Assembly: GCF_002897295.1 (NCBI RefSeq)
Contig: NZ_BEXF01000002.1
Span: 124,001 to 188,000 of the forward strand
Direction: 5' to 3'
DNA: 64,000 nucleotides
Source of the DNA: Brevibacillus reuszeri
Lineage (GTDB): Bacteria; Bacillota; Bacilli; Brevibacillales; Brevibacillaceae
Shown piece by piece: positions 46,034 to 56,072 of this stretch; within the stretch, counting starts at the first letter, position 1, and every line of letters starts with the position of its first letter. The notes beneath the pieces are model-generated. The model was given only the letters and a program-made list of their open reading frames with translations, had not been told where the DNA came from and made no database searches. The translations under genes and the position numbers were made by a program.

Positions 46034-46879
46034 TCATCCTGTTAGAAAGAACTTTCGGATGACGGCAGCAACACCATGCTGGTCATTCGTATCGGTTACT
46101 TGACGCGCAAGCTTTTTGACTTCCTCAGGCGCATTGCCCATAGCCACTCCCATTCCGGCAAATTGCAGCATCTCCACATCGTTGTAGTTGTCGCCTACCG
46201 CCACGATTTGTTCGGGAGCAATGTCCAGCCTTTTACTGAGTACAGCAAGTCCTGTTGCCTTGGAGACACCATCCGGTAAAATCTCCAGATTGTGATTCCC
46301 GGACGCAGTGACTCTGATTCCTTTTAAATCTACCCTCGCGATATCCCTTCGGGCGGCAGCTAAACGCTCTGGCTCTCCCATTACAAAAATCTTGGGAATA
46401 CTCACATCATTTTCACGTACGTAGTCAACGACCTGGCAGGACGCCATGATCTTGAGTGGATATAGATTCTTCCACAGCTGACGCAGCGCAGAGGGGTTCA
46501 ATAACGGAAACAGATCTCTCCACTTCCAGCTTTTATTGGTAACCGCGTACGACTCATGCAGCAGCATAACATCCAATCCATACTCCACGAGTATTTCTGA
46601 AATCCGGGCCGCTGTCTCAGAAGGGATACGCTTTACGAACAAAACCTGGTCCGTAAGTGGATCAGCCACATACGCGCCGTCATGAGAGACGAGTGGTACA
46701 CGAATATGAAACTGTTTGGCTAGCGTTTTTGCAGAAGGATAGGCCCTTCCTGTCGCCAGCGTTACATATACTCCTTTGCTGGTAAGCTCTGTGATCGCTT
46801 GCAGCGTCACCTTGGACAGCGTGTGGTTAGACATCAAAATCGTCCCGTCCACATCGAGTGCCAGCAGTTTATAGCTCAT
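46034..46879 (-). CDS. HAD-family Cof-type sugar phosphatase
   Basis: 281 residues. ALDVDGTIL (DxDGT nucleophile) opens the protein, with SHDG in the middle and AVGDNYNDVEMLQFAGMGVAMGNA near the end, plus a C2-type cap. The Cof group dephosphorylates sugar phosphates and similar. The ATG overlaps the glycosidase stop by four bases. In this operon it may relieve sugar-phosphate stress. Confidence 0.9.
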   Translation of the reverse strand: MSYKLLALDVDGTILMSNHTLSKVTLQAITELTSKGVYVTLATGRAYPSAKTLAKQFHIRVPLVSHDGAYVADPLTDQVLFVKRIPSETAARISEILVEYGLDVMLLHESYAVTNKSWKWRDLFPLLNPSALRQLWKNLYPLKIMASCQVVDYVRENDVSIPKIFVMGEPERLAAARRDIARVDLKGIRVTASGNHNLEILPDGVSKATGLAVLSKRLDIAPEQIVAVGDNYNDVEMLQFAGMGVAMGNAPEEVKKLARQVTDTNDQHGVAAVIRKFFLTG

Positions 46880-48198
46880 GATACGGGCTTGAAAAACTGC
46901 GGCAAGTAGTCTTTATGGGCCTCTAGCATTTCATCGAGAATCTTTTTGGCAACCACATCAGAGTGCACCAACGGATTGATATTCATCGCCAGCAGCGCCT
47001 GATGATAATCCCCGGTCACGGCTGCTTCTGCCGCTACACGCTCGAATGATTTGATCTGCTGGACAAGCCCACGTACCGATACTGGCAAATCACCAACGGA
47101 CAGCGGAATCGGGCCTTCTCGCGTGATGACGCAATTGACTTCGACCGCCGAATCGTCCGGAATGCTTGCAATAGCCCCGTTGTTTCGCACATTTACTGGC
47201 TGAATATCACGCTTGTCGTTGTAAATGGAGTAAATCAAATTGCAGGCAGCCTCACTATAGTACGCTCCCCCGCGCTTCTCCAGCTGTGGCGGCTTGATGT
47301 TCAAATCCGGGTCCTCGTAAAGCTTGAACAGCTCCGCCTCAACCTGCTTCACCACTTCGGCGCGCGTTCCATGCTTCTTGGCCTCTTCCTGCTCATGCGC
47401 CAGCATCGCACTGGTCTGGTAATAGTACCGGTGATAAGGGCACGGCAGAAGGCCTAGCGCCTTGATAAAATCGGGGTCCCATCCCAGATCGAGGATGTTT
47501 TGCATCGTAATTCCTGACTGCTCACCTGTCAGCTTGTCGATCACCTGGGAGATCACATTCTCCCCATCGACATAAACAGCAAGGCCAAATACCATGTGAT
47601 TCAATCCCGCAAAATCAATATGGACACGTGATTGCTCGACACCTAATATCGTTGCCACACCCATTTGCATGCCGATCGGAACATTGCACAGTCCAATTAC
47701 TTTTTTCCTGCTCGTGTAGCGCAATACCGCCTCAGTAACCATGCCTGCCGGATTGGTAAAATTGATGAGCCACGCATCCGGGCATAGCTCCTCCATATCG
47801 CGGCAAATGTCCAGGATCACGGGAATGGTGCGAAGCCCTTTGAATAAACCGCCTGGACCATTCGTTTCTTGACCAATCACGTCATATTTCAGAGGAATCG
47901 TCTCATCCTTGATCCTAGCATCGAGCAAGCCCACACGCATCTGTGTCGTGACAAAATCAGCACCCTCCAGTGCTTTCCGTCGATCGAGCGTCAGATGGAC
48001 CTCCATGGGCACACCTGCTTTTTCCACCATTCGCTTGGCCAAGGCACCTACAATTTGCAGCTTTTTCTCACCTTCAGGAATGTCGACCAGCCACAGCTCC
48101 CGTACAGGGAGCTCGTCGTAGCGCTTGATAAAGCCCTCTACCAGCTCCGGCGTATAGCTAGACCCTCCACCGATCGTAACGATTTTGATTCCGCTCAC
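46876..48198 (-). CDS. GH4 6-phospho-beta-glucosidase/chitobiose-phosphate hydrolase
   Basis: 440 residues of glycoside hydrolase family 4 (CelF/ChbF/LicH group). The NAD+ loop is [14 protein letters not shown], the metal-binding Cys lies in GLCNVPIGM, and [12 protein letters not shown] and [11 protein letters not shown] are family signatures. It hydrolyses the 6-phospho-disaccharide made by the PTS, by an NAD+/Mn2+-dependent oxidation-elimination route. GTG start, four-base overlap with the EIIA gene. The chbG neighbour favours chitobiose 6-phosphate over cellobiose 6-phosphate as substrate. Confidence 0.92.
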   Translation of the reverse strand: MSGIKIVTIGGGSSYTPELVEGFIKRYDELPVRELWLVDIPEGEKKLQIVGALAKRMVEKAGVPMEVHLTLDRRKALEGADFVTTQMRVGLLDARIKDETIPLKYDVIGQETNGPGGLFKGLRTIPVILDICRDMEELCPDAWLINFTNPAGMVTEAVLRYTSRKKVIGLCNVPIGMQMGVATILGVEQSRVHIDFAGLNHMVFGLAVYVDGENVISQVIDKLTGEQSGITMQNILDLGWDPDFIKALGLLPCPYHRYYYQTSAMLAHEQEEAKKHGTRAEVVKQVEAELFKLYEDPDLNIKPPQLEKRGGAYYSEAACNLIYSIYNDKRDIQPVNVRNNGAIASIPDDSAVEVNCVITREGPIPLSVGDLPVSVRGLVQQIKSFERVAAEAAVTGDYHQALLAMNINPLVHSDVVAKKILDEMLEAHKDYLPQFFKPVS

Positions 48199-48533
48199 AC
48201 TCCAGCCTCCTTGCCTGTATGGATATGACCATACAGCTCTACGAATTCTGTGGCCAAATCCTTAATAGTCATGGCATTCATCAAATGATCCTGCGCATGG
48301 ATCAACAGCATGCTGACCTCTGTCTTCTCACCGGATACTTCCTTTTGGATTAAAGCAGTCTGGTTTTGGTGGGCGAGGCTCAGTTCCTCCCCTGCACGGT
48401 TTAAAGAGTCTTGTGCCCCTTCCAGGTCCTTGTTTTTCGCCTTGGCGATTGCCTCCATCGCTAGACTTCTGGCATTGCCTCCATGCAAAATCAATTGAAA
48501 AATCACGTCTGTCTGGTCCAAATAGATCTCCAC
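48195..48533 (-). CDS. PTS EIIA, lactose/cellobiose/chitobiose family
   Basis: 112 residues, all-helical EIIA-Lac fold: [20 protein letters not shown], and the phosphorylated His in [10 protein letters not shown]. It moves phosphate from HPr to the EIIB at 50677. The GTG directly follows the chbG stop with no spacer, so it probably depends on translational coupling. Confidence 0.92.
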   Translation of the reverse strand: MEIYLDQTDVIFQLILHGGNARSLAMEAIAKAKNKDLEGAQDSLNRAGEELSLAHQNQTALIQKEVSGEKTEVSMLLIHAQDHLMNAMTIKDLATEFVELYGHIHTGKEAGV

Positions 48534-49286
48534 CTATCCGAGTTGGTTGAAATTCACCAGCTGTATCTTCTGTTTCTGTACATATTCCTTTATTTGCGGC
48601 GAAGTCAAAATTTGCAGCTCTCTGGCACGCTGATGATTATAAGAGCTGCCCGTCAGCACTTCCTGATCGAGAAATGCCGGATGGGTCATCATTTCCACGG
48701 TCGAAAAGCCTGCTTTATCAATATCCTCGAAAATGCTTATCAACGTATCTACACTCAAATCATCACCATAAAAACGATGCATAAAGCCCTCAGTCGTCTT
48801 GATTTGCGGCCAATTCACCTGTTCGCGTGGAGTCAGCGTCCACGGGTTTCGGACAGGCAGATCGTACTCCTCTGCCAGTTGGAGCACGATGGGCAAAACT
48901 GCTTCATGCGCGTGAACGTGATGATGACTGTCGATATGGGTAAGCTTGAGCCCGCTTGCCAGAAAAGTCTCGATCTGTGCCTTCAATTCACGCCGGAGCT
49001 GATCGGCATTTGCCGCAGATAAATGGTCCTGCCCCCGCCGAAAACGCCCCTGTTCATCGATTAATGCTGGCACATCCTGACTCACTGGCGAGCCGCAGTC
49101 AAGCACCAGATGAATCCCTACTCCAAGCCCGGGATTCTCTTTTGCCAGCCCGGCAGCATGAGTGAATCCGGGCATATTGACCATCATGGTTGCAGACGTG
49201 ACGATTCCTTCCCGGTGTGCTTCGATAATCCCGAGGTTCACCCCCTTGGAATAGCCAAAATCGTCAGCATTGACAATCAGTTTCAT
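48534..49286 (-). CDS. chbG: ChbG/YdjC-family carbohydrate deacetylase
   Basis: 250 residues. NADDFG near the N-terminus and IDSHHHVHAH give the metal ligands; the fold is a YdjC barrel. In E. coli, ChbG removes one acetyl group from diacetylchitobiose 6-phosphate, which is needed for hydrolysis by the GH4 enzyme. I use the ATG at 49286; one four codons upstream abuts GGAG with no spacing. Its place among the PTS genes is the main argument that this operon handles chitobiose. Confidence 0.9.
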   Translation of the reverse strand: MKLIVNADDFGYSKGVNLGIIEAHREGIVTSATMMVNMPGFTHAAGLAKENPGLGVGIHLVLDCGSPVSQDVPALIDEQGRFRRGQDHLSAANADQLRRELKAQIETFLASGLKLTHIDSHHHVHAHEAVLPIVLQLAEEYDLPVRNPWTLTPREQVNWPQIKTTEGFMHRFYGDDLSVDTLISIFEDIDKAGFSTVEMMTHPAFLDQEVLTGSSYNHQRARELQILTSPQIKEYVQKQKIQLVNFNQLG

Positions 49287-49311
49287 AAAGAGCCCCATCT
49301 CCTACCCATTT

Positions 49312-50664
49312 TTACATCGGCACTGCTTTATCTGTGCCTACTGCTGAAGAGCTGGATTGCTCCTCGCTCAGCTTTTGTTTGTCCCATATACGGAAGAACG
49401 GATAGTAGATCAACAGGGACACGATTAGGTTTACGAGCTGAAGGATACTTCCTGAAATTTTCCCACCCGTCGCCAAATAACCACTAATAATTAACGGGGT
49501 GGTCCAAGGAACCGCGACCCCGCTCGGCTTTGCTACCCATCCAAATGACATCGCCAAATAACTGATGATGACCAGCACAACTGGCGCCAAAACAAACGGA
49601 ATGATCAAAATCGGGTTCATGACAATCGGCATACCAAACGTCACTGGCTCGTTGATATTAAACAAACCAGGGCCAATCGAGAGTCTGCTGATGTTTTTCA
49701 TTTGCTCACTGCGCGCCCGCAGCAGCATCAAGATGACGAGAGCAAGTGTAGCGCCTGAACCTCCTGCATAAATCCACAGGTCAAAAAACTGTGTGGTGAC
49801 AACGTTTGGCAGCTCCGCATTCGGATTAGCCTGGAACGCAGCCCTGTTTTGGTCCATCAAGGTTAGCCAGATCGGACTCATGATGCCGCCAACAATAGCT
49901 GCTCCGTGGAGACCCAGCGACCAGAGCAATTGAACCAGCAGCACGCAAACAATCGCGCCAATCATACTGCTGCCAAGAGCATTTAGTGGTCCAACAAGCA
50001 AATCTGCAACAATATTGTGGATGCTTTCAAAGGTGGTGTTTTCAATCACAATGCGGAGAAGCCAAACAACTAATAGCACGATAGATGCAGGGATCAAAGC
50101 AACAAACGAGCGGGAAACAGCGGGGGGAACACCATCTGGCATGGTGATCACAATCTTCTTCTGGATGATTTTGCGGTATATCTCTGTCGACAATACAGCC
50201 AGCAGCATCGCGACAAAGAGGCCTTGGCTGCCCATCAGCGTGACTGGAATCACACCGCCTACCTCCACTGCTGTGCTGGCACCTTCGGGGGTAAACAGCG
50301 TTTTATAGGGAGTTGCCAGCAGGAAGGATGCAACGGAAATAGCGCCTGCTGATAACGGGTCTACCCTGTATTTTTCTGCGAGCCTGTAGGCGACGCCAAA
50401 GCTGACAATTAACGCCATGATGTCAAAGGTAGCATTCACTGGGTACAATAGCTTGGTTAACCATTGATCACCGAAAATCCCGCTCATGAATTCGCTATAA
50501 CCAGGTATGGGTATGAAGCCAATGATGAGAAACAGAGAACCGATAATTAACAAAGGCATGGTTAAAATGATCCCGTCACGAATAGCCTGCAAGTGCTTCT
50601 GTTCAGCTATCCGCCCGGCTACTGGCATGACGCGGTTTTCCAGGAATGAAATAAATCCCCCCAT
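49312..50664 (-). CDS. PTS EIIC, cellobiose/chitobiose family
   Basis: 450 residues, ten or so membrane helices. It has the family segments AIRDGIILTMPLLIIGSLF, SLGLHGAAIVGGIMSPIW and INEPVTFGMPIVMNPILIIPF (substrate region with the essential Glu). It carries the disaccharide across the membrane during phosphorylation. It lies 12 bases after the EIIB gene. Confidence 0.94.
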   Translation of the reverse strand: MGGFISFLENRVMPVAGRIAEQKHLQAIRDGIILTMPLLIIGSLFLIIGFIPIPGYSEFMSGIFGDQWLTKLLYPVNATFDIMALIVSFGVAYRLAEKYRVDPLSAGAISVASFLLATPYKTLFTPEGASTAVEVGGVIPVTLMGSQGLFVAMLLAVLSTEIYRKIIQKKIVITMPDGVPPAVSRSFVALIPASIVLLVVWLLRIVIENTTFESIHNIVADLLVGPLNALGSSMIGAIVCVLLVQLLWSLGLHGAAIVGGIMSPIWLTLMDQNRAAFQANPNAELPNVVTTQFFDLWIYAGGSGATLALVILMLLRARSEQMKNISRLSIGPGLFNINEPVTFGMPIVMNPILIIPFVLAPVVLVIISYLAMSFGWVAKPSGVAVPWTTPLIISGYLATGGKISGSILQLVNLIVSLLIYYPFFRIWDKQKLSEEQSSSSAVGTDKAVPM

Positions 50665-50676
50665 ACATACCCTCCT

Positions 50677-50979
50677 CTACTTTTTCAACCGCAGCGCAAA
50701 TTCCAGTACATTTTTTCCATTCAGCGTTCCGTAATCAATCGTACTAATTACATCGACGGGAATCCCTCTCGCATCCCCTTCCTTTTTCATTTCCGCTAGC
50801 TTGTAACGAACCTGGGGACCTATTAGCAGCACATCAGCCTGTTCAATGTTCTTCTTTACTTCATCTGCGGAAACGGCCCAGATCCGTGCGGCAATTCCTT
50901 TTTCTTTTGCAGCCTGCTCCATCTTTTGGACCAGCAGACTAGTGGACATCCCTGCAGCGCAGCAAAGCAAAATATTCAA
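50677..50979 (-). CDS. PTS EIIB, cellobiose/chitobiose family
   Basis: 100 residues. The active cysteine is in [13 protein letters not shown] (Cys7 by comparison with ChbB), and [18 protein letters not shown] ends the protein. The start is a TTG at 50979 a few bases after GGGGGGAG. First gene of the operon, about 30 bases downstream of the expected sigma-54 start point. Confidence 0.93.
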   Translation of the reverse strand: MNILLCCAAGMSTSLLVQKMEQAAKEKGIAARIWAVSADEVKKNIEQADVLLIGPQVRYKLAEMKKEGDARGIPVDVISTIDYGTLNGKNVLEFALRLKK

Positions 50980-51021
50980 TCCATCTCCCCCCCTTTCACA
51001 CGCTTGATGCCATATAGATAT

Positions 51022-51038
51022 AGCAAGCGACGTGCCAA
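51022..51038 (-). promoter_or_regulatory. Sigma-54 promoter of the chitobiose/cellobiose PTS operon
   Basis: Minus strand TTGGCACG-TCGC-TTGCT, a full consensus -24/-12 element with ten bases between GG (51036-51035) and GC (51024-51023). It lies between the LevR-type regulator gene and the EIIB gene. Confidence 0.92.
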
Positions 51039-51117
51039 AACACCCTTTTTGTATGCGCTTTCATAAGGAAGTGCGTAGCACCGCGTTTTTCCAATTTGGT
51101 GTACAAAAGCTCTGTTT

Positions 51118-51145
51118 TAGTGTTTCGCTGACAATCCGCTAGTGT
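51118..51145. promoter_or_regulatory. Upstream activator sites for the LevR-type regulator
   Basis: TAGTGTTTCGC at 51118 and TAGTGTATCGC at 51140 are direct repeats 22 bases (two helical turns) apart, 80-110 bases upstream of the sigma-54 promoter. A third CGCTAGTGT copy lies at 51189-51197 within the regulator's terminator. Confidence 0.6.
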
Positions 51146-51164
51146 ATCGCAATCACTTCCACTT

Positions 51165-51200
51165 TTTCAAAAAACAAAACACTATTTACGCTAGTGTTTT
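51165..51200 (-). terminator. Terminator overlapping the end of the LevR-type gene
   Basis: Minus strand AAAACACTA and TAGTGTTTT arms, seven-base loop holding the stop codon, then GTTTTTT. Confidence 0.7.
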
Positions 51201-53870
51201 ATTGTGTAGGAAGAAATTCATGATAAAGCAAACATCATCGTCTGTGATGGAAATTGCATACTTCTCTTGCAGAGGATGAAGCTCATGGCGGATCAAGCTG
51301 TAAAGCAGGCGGTTTTCGGCAAGAAAAGGCTCCTTTTCCTGATACACAACGGCATGTGTATGTGCCCGCAAACGATCTACGAGGCAGCACATGTGAAGAT
51401 ACGTGCCAATTCTTGTATCAAATATGAGCGTTGTATGCAAGCGCTCCTCCATGCGACTCACACACATCCTGACATCGCGCAAAACCTCTTTTCCCTCCAC
51501 CTGACTCAGGTGCTCCTTCAGCGTCTCCTCCATCTTCACATAAGCCTCTTCCAGATCGATTGTCTGCTGAATGTCATGCAAGGCTTCCCCGTTCAAAACG
51601 TCGTCCATGCCGTAACAGCGCAGGTCCTTGTCCAGCACGTAATTGCTCACCACACAAAGCACTTCCCGCTCTGCCTTCATGTTTTTCAACTGCTTGCGGG
51701 CCTGGGCCTTGTCAATGAGCTGCAAGGGAATAAACTCTAGCAGCTGTTCATCATAGCGCAGACGTGATTCAAGCAGCTTTTTCAAAAAGAGTGCACTTCC
51801 TTCTCCTGTCAGGCAAGCAGCAACGATGACCATTTTGGGTGTCTCGGCACATGCGCTTTCCTTTGGCGGCTCTTCTCGCTGCTGCTGAAAAAGCGTCAAA
51901 CTCGCCACATCGCGATACACATCCTCCAAAGACGCCCCCAGCATCGCTTTGCGAGTCGCCTCAATCACGTGTGGCGTACTGACCATAGGAATGACTCTGA
52001 CCGGGATGCCGAGCTCTTTTGCGATCATTTCGCCAAAGCCAAGCAGCGAGCCCATATCAACGAGCAGAAGCAGGCCAGCCGTTCCACTGATCTGACGCGC
52101 GACCTTGATCGCTTGCTCCAGCACTATCATCGAATCAACTTCCAGCGGCAAATCAATCGCTTTGGCATAATCTGTGACCAAAAGCCTGTTCGTCACATCG
52201 ACCATCGCTGTCGCCCCGCCACTACCGTGAGTAATGACCAGGACGCCAATCGTTTCCCGTTCCTCCTGCATACTCTCGTCATCGAGTACAAAAAACATGG
52301 TGAGGTAACCCGCTTCCGCAATCGGTAAATCCATGAGGATCGCTTCCTCGATCATACGAACGCATTCGAGCGCTACTGCAAACTCCTTTTTGTATTTGAG
52401 CCGTACGCCGTTGATATGTGGATTTACGATCTGTTTCCCCTGTGCCAGCCTCTCCTTGGAGGTTTGTATGTGCAGAGCCAAGCCAAAGATCACTTTTTGG
52501 CTCAAAATCTTCCCCAATTTTGCTTCCGCATACTCCACGATTTCTTCTACCAGGTGAATGATAATCGGATCGATAATTCGCGCCATATCATCCTTGTTAA
52601 TCCGTTGATGTACGCCTTTGATAAACGGAGTAAAGTAATTTTCGATATCAAACTCCAGTTCCTCTTCGCTGACTCCCTGATTTTGCAATTCGTATATTTT
52701 TTGCTCGATTTTTTCGTAGACGCTATTTGACGTTACCTCTGGCTCTCTTCCCACCATCAAGCTATCCTCGGTAGGCAGGACAACAAAGCACTCGTTGTTC
52801 GTTCCAATCAATTCGTCCAAAGCAGACTTTTGTTCTTTTGCCAACAGCAGTCCCTGCTTCACATGATGGGGCATATCCTGGACGGTTACATGAAGCTGTT
52901 TTTTCTTCATGGAAATGAACTCTGCATACGCACTGGCACACGTAAGCTGAATATCTGTTTTTAGCTGCCCGATGTTATTGGGGCAATGGTAGGACAAAAA
53001 CGCTTGAATGGCACTCGCAGAAATCGTAATTTCCCTGCCCAAGCGAAACGCTTCTTCCCGAAACAGCTTTATGACGAGTCCGAATCTCTCTTCGATGCGC
53101 CATTCCCTGAGGGAGGGAAGCCTGATAATCATCGGAATCCGTCTAATAAATGTTTTGAGCAGGCTGGACTCAGGATTTTCTGTCGTCGCCGAAATGATCT
53201 GCACCTGAGCCGTTCTCTCTATTTCTGTCTCCCCAACCCGTCGAAAGGTCCCCTTGTCCATAAAGGTGAAAAAAATCTCCTGTCCCTCTGCAGGCAGCCG
53301 GTGCACCTCATCAAGAAACAGAATACCGCCATCCGCCTTTTCCACGAGCCCTTTTCGATCATTTTCCGCTCCGGTATAAGCTCCTTTTTTCACGCCAAAC
53401 AGCTGACTGATCAAAAGCTGCGGATTATTCGCATAGTCGGCGCAATTAAACACAACGAATGGCGCATTCTTGTCCAAGCGTCCAATATCAACAGCGAATT
53501 CATGGATAAGAACGGCAAACCCCGACTTTCCCACCCCCGTCTCCCCTAGAATCAGGCAGTGCATCCCTCGGGGAGGATACAATACTGCTGCTTTTGCCTG
53601 CTCGACCGGTGTTAACAGGCTTTTGTTTGTTTTCGCCAGCCTGTCCAGACTCGTCTGCTCAAGCAACAAGGAGTTTGTGGCTTCCTTTGCGAAAAAAAGC
53701 GTTGGCCGCCCTTCAGTTTTTTCGACTTTGCCATCCTTCCATAGACGATTCAGATCGCTACTGACATTCGCACGACTGAGGTCCAGCATTTCCGCCAGCT
53801 CTCCCGCACTTACTTTTTTACCGGAACCAATCTCCACCAATTTTTGAAAAACAAGTTCCAAACGCTTCAT
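51186..53870 (-). CDS. LevR/CelR-type sigma-54 activator with PTS regulation domains
   Basis: 894 residues from the ATG at 53870. An N-terminal helix-turn-helix (1-60) is followed by the AAA+ domain (about 90-330) with GETGVGKS, GAYTGA (a functional variant of GAFTGA) and DEVHRLPAEGQE. Next come PRD1 (about 440-550), an EIIA-Man-like domain (VLVITHGSGGATAM, with the site His), an EIIB-like segment and a C-terminal PRD2. It should activate the PTS operon immediately downstream when the sugar transporter is busy, and be tuned by HPr phosphorylation. An ATG five codons upstream has no ribosome site. Confidence 0.92.
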   Translation of the reverse strand: MKRLELVFQKLVEIGSGKKVSAGELAEMLDLSRANVSSDLNRLWKDGKVEKTEGRPTLFFAKEATNSLLLEQTSLDRLAKTNKSLLTPVEQAKAAVLYPPRGMHCLILGETGVGKSGFAVLIHEFAVDIGRLDKNAPFVVFNCADYANNPQLLISQLFGVKKGAYTGAENDRKGLVEKADGGILFLDEVHRLPAEGQEIFFTFMDKGTFRRVGETEIERTAQVQIISATTENPESSLLKTFIRRIPMIIRLPSLREWRIEERFGLVIKLFREEAFRLGREITISASAIQAFLSYHCPNNIGQLKTDIQLTCASAYAEFISMKKKQLHVTVQDMPHHVKQGLLLAKEQKSALDELIGTNNECFVVLPTEDSLMVGREPEVTSNSVYEKIEQKIYELQNQGVSEEELEFDIENYFTPFIKGVHQRINKDDMARIIDPIIIHLVEEIVEYAEAKLGKILSQKVIFGLALHIQTSKERLAQGKQIVNPHINGVRLKYKKEFAVALECVRMIEEAILMDLPIAEAGYLTMFFVLDDESMQEERETIGVLVITHGSGGATAMVDVTNRLLVTDYAKAIDLPLEVDSMIVLEQAIKVARQISGTAGLLLLVDMGSLLGFGEMIAKELGIPVRVIPMVSTPHVIEATRKAMLGASLEDVYRDVASLTLFQQQREEPPKESACAETPKMVIVAACLTGEGSALFLKKLLESRLRYDEQLLEFIPLQLIDKAQARKQLKNMKAEREVLCVVSNYVLDKDLRCYGMDDVLNGEALHDIQQTIDLEEAYVKMEETLKEHLSQVEGKEVLRDVRMCVSRMEERLHTTLIFDTRIGTYLHMCCLVDRLRAHTHAVVYQEKEPFLAENRLLYSLIRHELHPLQEKYAISITDDDVCFIMNFFLHNKTLA

Positions 53871-53993
53871 CCTATCACCTGCCATTGATTAGATAGAAGA
53901 TTGCCGCGTGATTTGTTAGTTCGTTTTCAATTCAACAGACATTTGGAAAAACCTTCCTAATGAATAATATGACGATGATTCATAGGCAATCAC

Positions 53994-54033
53994 GAAAAAA
54001 AGCCAGTACTCTTTTATAAAGAGACTGGCTTTG
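53994..54033 (-). terminator. Terminator of the chemoreceptor gene
   Basis: Minus strand AAAGCCAGT and ACTGGCTTT arms with an inner CTCTTT/AAAGAG pair, followed by seven T residues. Confidence 0.85.
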
Positions 54034-54038
54034 GCACC

Positions 54039-55796
54039 CTAAACGTTTACCTGCTGAATTGCCTTCCGCATATCTATCGTATTGGCACTCAAAACAGCTG
54101 AGGCCTCGTGGACCTGCTTCATCATTTCCAGCTGTTTACTTGTCATGGTCCGTATTTGCTCTGTCTGCTCGGTAACTCCACTTGCTACCTGCGCGATACT
54201 ACCGAACTGTGCGACGACCTCCTCAGAGCCTGCTGACAGCTGCTCAGTCGTAGCGGAAACCTCCATGATCTGCTCACTCACGAGACGAAACGCCTTTACA
54301 GCATGCAGGAACGATTGCTCTGCCTCCTGGGACAGCTCAACACCTTCCTGGATCTCTTCAGTAACGACCTCCATCTCCCCGCTGATTTTCCCCGATTCCG
54401 TCCCTATGCTCTCGAGCAAAGCCGTAATCTGTAGCACAGAGGATGCCGAGGCGTCCGCCAGCTTGCTTACTTCCTTGGCGACAACCGTAAAGCCGAGACC
54501 ATGCTCACCTGCTCTGGCGGCTTCAATCGAAGCATTCAGTGCGAGAATTTTGGTCTGCTCCGTAAAGTTCCGAATAGATGCAAGTACATTTTCAATTTCA
54601 TCTGAATACGCTCTCAGCTGCTTCGCCATGCTCAAGGTATTCGCCGCAGAGGAGGATATATCACGCATTTGTTTATTCATTCGCTTCATCGCAGCATCGC
54701 CTGATTGGGCGATGTCAACGGCCTGAACTGCAGCATCTGATACAGTAGCCGAAGAACCTGCAATTCGCGATATGCCTTGCGCGATTTCTTCCATCGCAGC
54801 CACGCTATCATCTGCACTCTTCTTTTGAGAATTGGCGCCCTCGTAAATGACTTTTACCGTATCATTAATGGTTTGCCCCATCATCAGCATATTGTTTGCA
54901 TTTGTGGCGAACTCTTTTGAGGAGACAACCAGCTGGTCAGAGGTCTTGTCCATATTTACTACCAATCCACGTACACGCGTATGCAAATTCTCGGACATAG
55001 ACAGCATCGCCTTGTACACGGTACCAATCTCATCCTGTGAGCGAACCGGATGTGCACGCAAAATAACTCCTGCCTCTGCCAAATCACCCTCAGCCAGCCT
55101 CTCTGCACTAGCTCTCACCGTATGCAACGGACGCAACGCACGCTGGACGAACCAAATAATGGCGCCAATCGCCACTAACGTGATCACGAGCAGCATAGCG
55201 TAAAAAGGGAGGCTCTTCTTGATAACGTTGGCTGCAAGCTGCTCAAATACAGCAGCATCCGTATCGATTCCAAGTGCGCCCATGACTGCGCCGCTCGCAT
55301 CCTTTACAGGGACATACGCCGACAAATAGGTTCCATACTCTGGATTTTCTATAATAGGAGAGCTTGCCTTGTGTCCAGCCATCACGGATTGCACGGCAGC
55401 AGGGGGCATGTCCGTCACTTCATCAACGGGAGAAGCGTCAGGGTCCTTCGGCGGGCGTCCATCAATCATAATTCTCGGCTCTTGTTTATCATCAAACCGC
55501 ACGAAATACACATAGCGAGCTCCAATTTGTGTGCGGAAAACGTCGAGCTCTTTTCGCAGCGACCAGTATAGCTCTGTTTCCTGTGGTTCTTTTAAAAATT
55601 GAGCGTACCGATCTGTCTGCATTCCTGCTGCATAGCTTTCGGCAATACGCATATTGTAGCTGTTGATTCCGTCCTCGACAGCTGACCGCGTCTGAATCAC
55701 TTGTGTTGCGATGTTACCGACAGCGATCAACATCAAAACGGCAATAATCACACATAAAATCCGAACAATCAAATGCTTCCTCATGAATCCCTTCAT
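54039..55796 (-). CDS. Methyl-accepting chemotaxis protein
   Basis: 585 residues. TM1 (about 8-28), an extracytoplasmic Cache-like sensor of about 165 residues ([20 protein letters not shown]), TM2 (about 195-216), HAMP, then the coiled signalling domain with the hairpin tip [31 protein letters not shown] in its usual place (20-residue core [20 protein letters not shown]). The Cache domain suggests a small organic ligand, perhaps a carboxylate. The ATG at 55796 follows AAAGGAG. Monocistronic, divergent from a kinase gene. Confidence 0.92.
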   Translation of the reverse strand: MKGFMRKHLIVRILCVIIAVLMLIAVGNIATQVIQTRSAVEDGINSYNMRIAESYAAGMQTDRYAQFLKEPQETELYWSLRKELDVFRTQIGARYVYFVRFDDKQEPRIMIDGRPPKDPDASPVDEVTDMPPAAVQSVMAGHKASSPIIENPEYGTYLSAYVPVKDASGAVMGALGIDTDAAVFEQLAANVIKKSLPFYAMLLVITLVAIGAIIWFVQRALRPLHTVRASAERLAEGDLAEAGVILRAHPVRSQDEIGTVYKAMLSMSENLHTRVRGLVVNMDKTSDQLVVSSKEFATNANNMLMMGQTINDTVKVIYEGANSQKKSADDSVAAMEEIAQGISRIAGSSATVSDAAVQAVDIAQSGDAAMKRMNKQMRDISSSAANTLSMAKQLRAYSDEIENVLASIRNFTEQTKILALNASIEAARAGEHGLGFTVVAKEVSKLADASASSVLQITALLESIGTESGKISGEMEVVTEEIQEGVELSQEAEQSFLHAVKAFRLVSEQIMEVSATTEQLSAGSEEVVAQFGSIAQVASGVTEQTEQIRTMTSKQLEMMKQVHEASAVLSANTIDMRKAIQQVNV

Positions 55797-56072
55797 TCAC
55801 TCGCTTCTCCTTTACACCTGTCGCAAATCAAACGCAATGAAAAACCAAATATTTCTACATACCCGAATACAATCATAGGTGATTTTTGTCGAGGAGAATA
55901 GATATGACTATTCAGAATATACACTACAGACACTGGGTTTTTGCATTTCCATTCATTGCTTCTGTTTTGTAAAGAATTAACGTTTTTCCTTGGTAGATGA
56001 TGAAATATCCGTTTCCAAGTGCATCTGTACGGTATAATAGATCTATAATGCCTGACAGGAGAATGTACAGCC

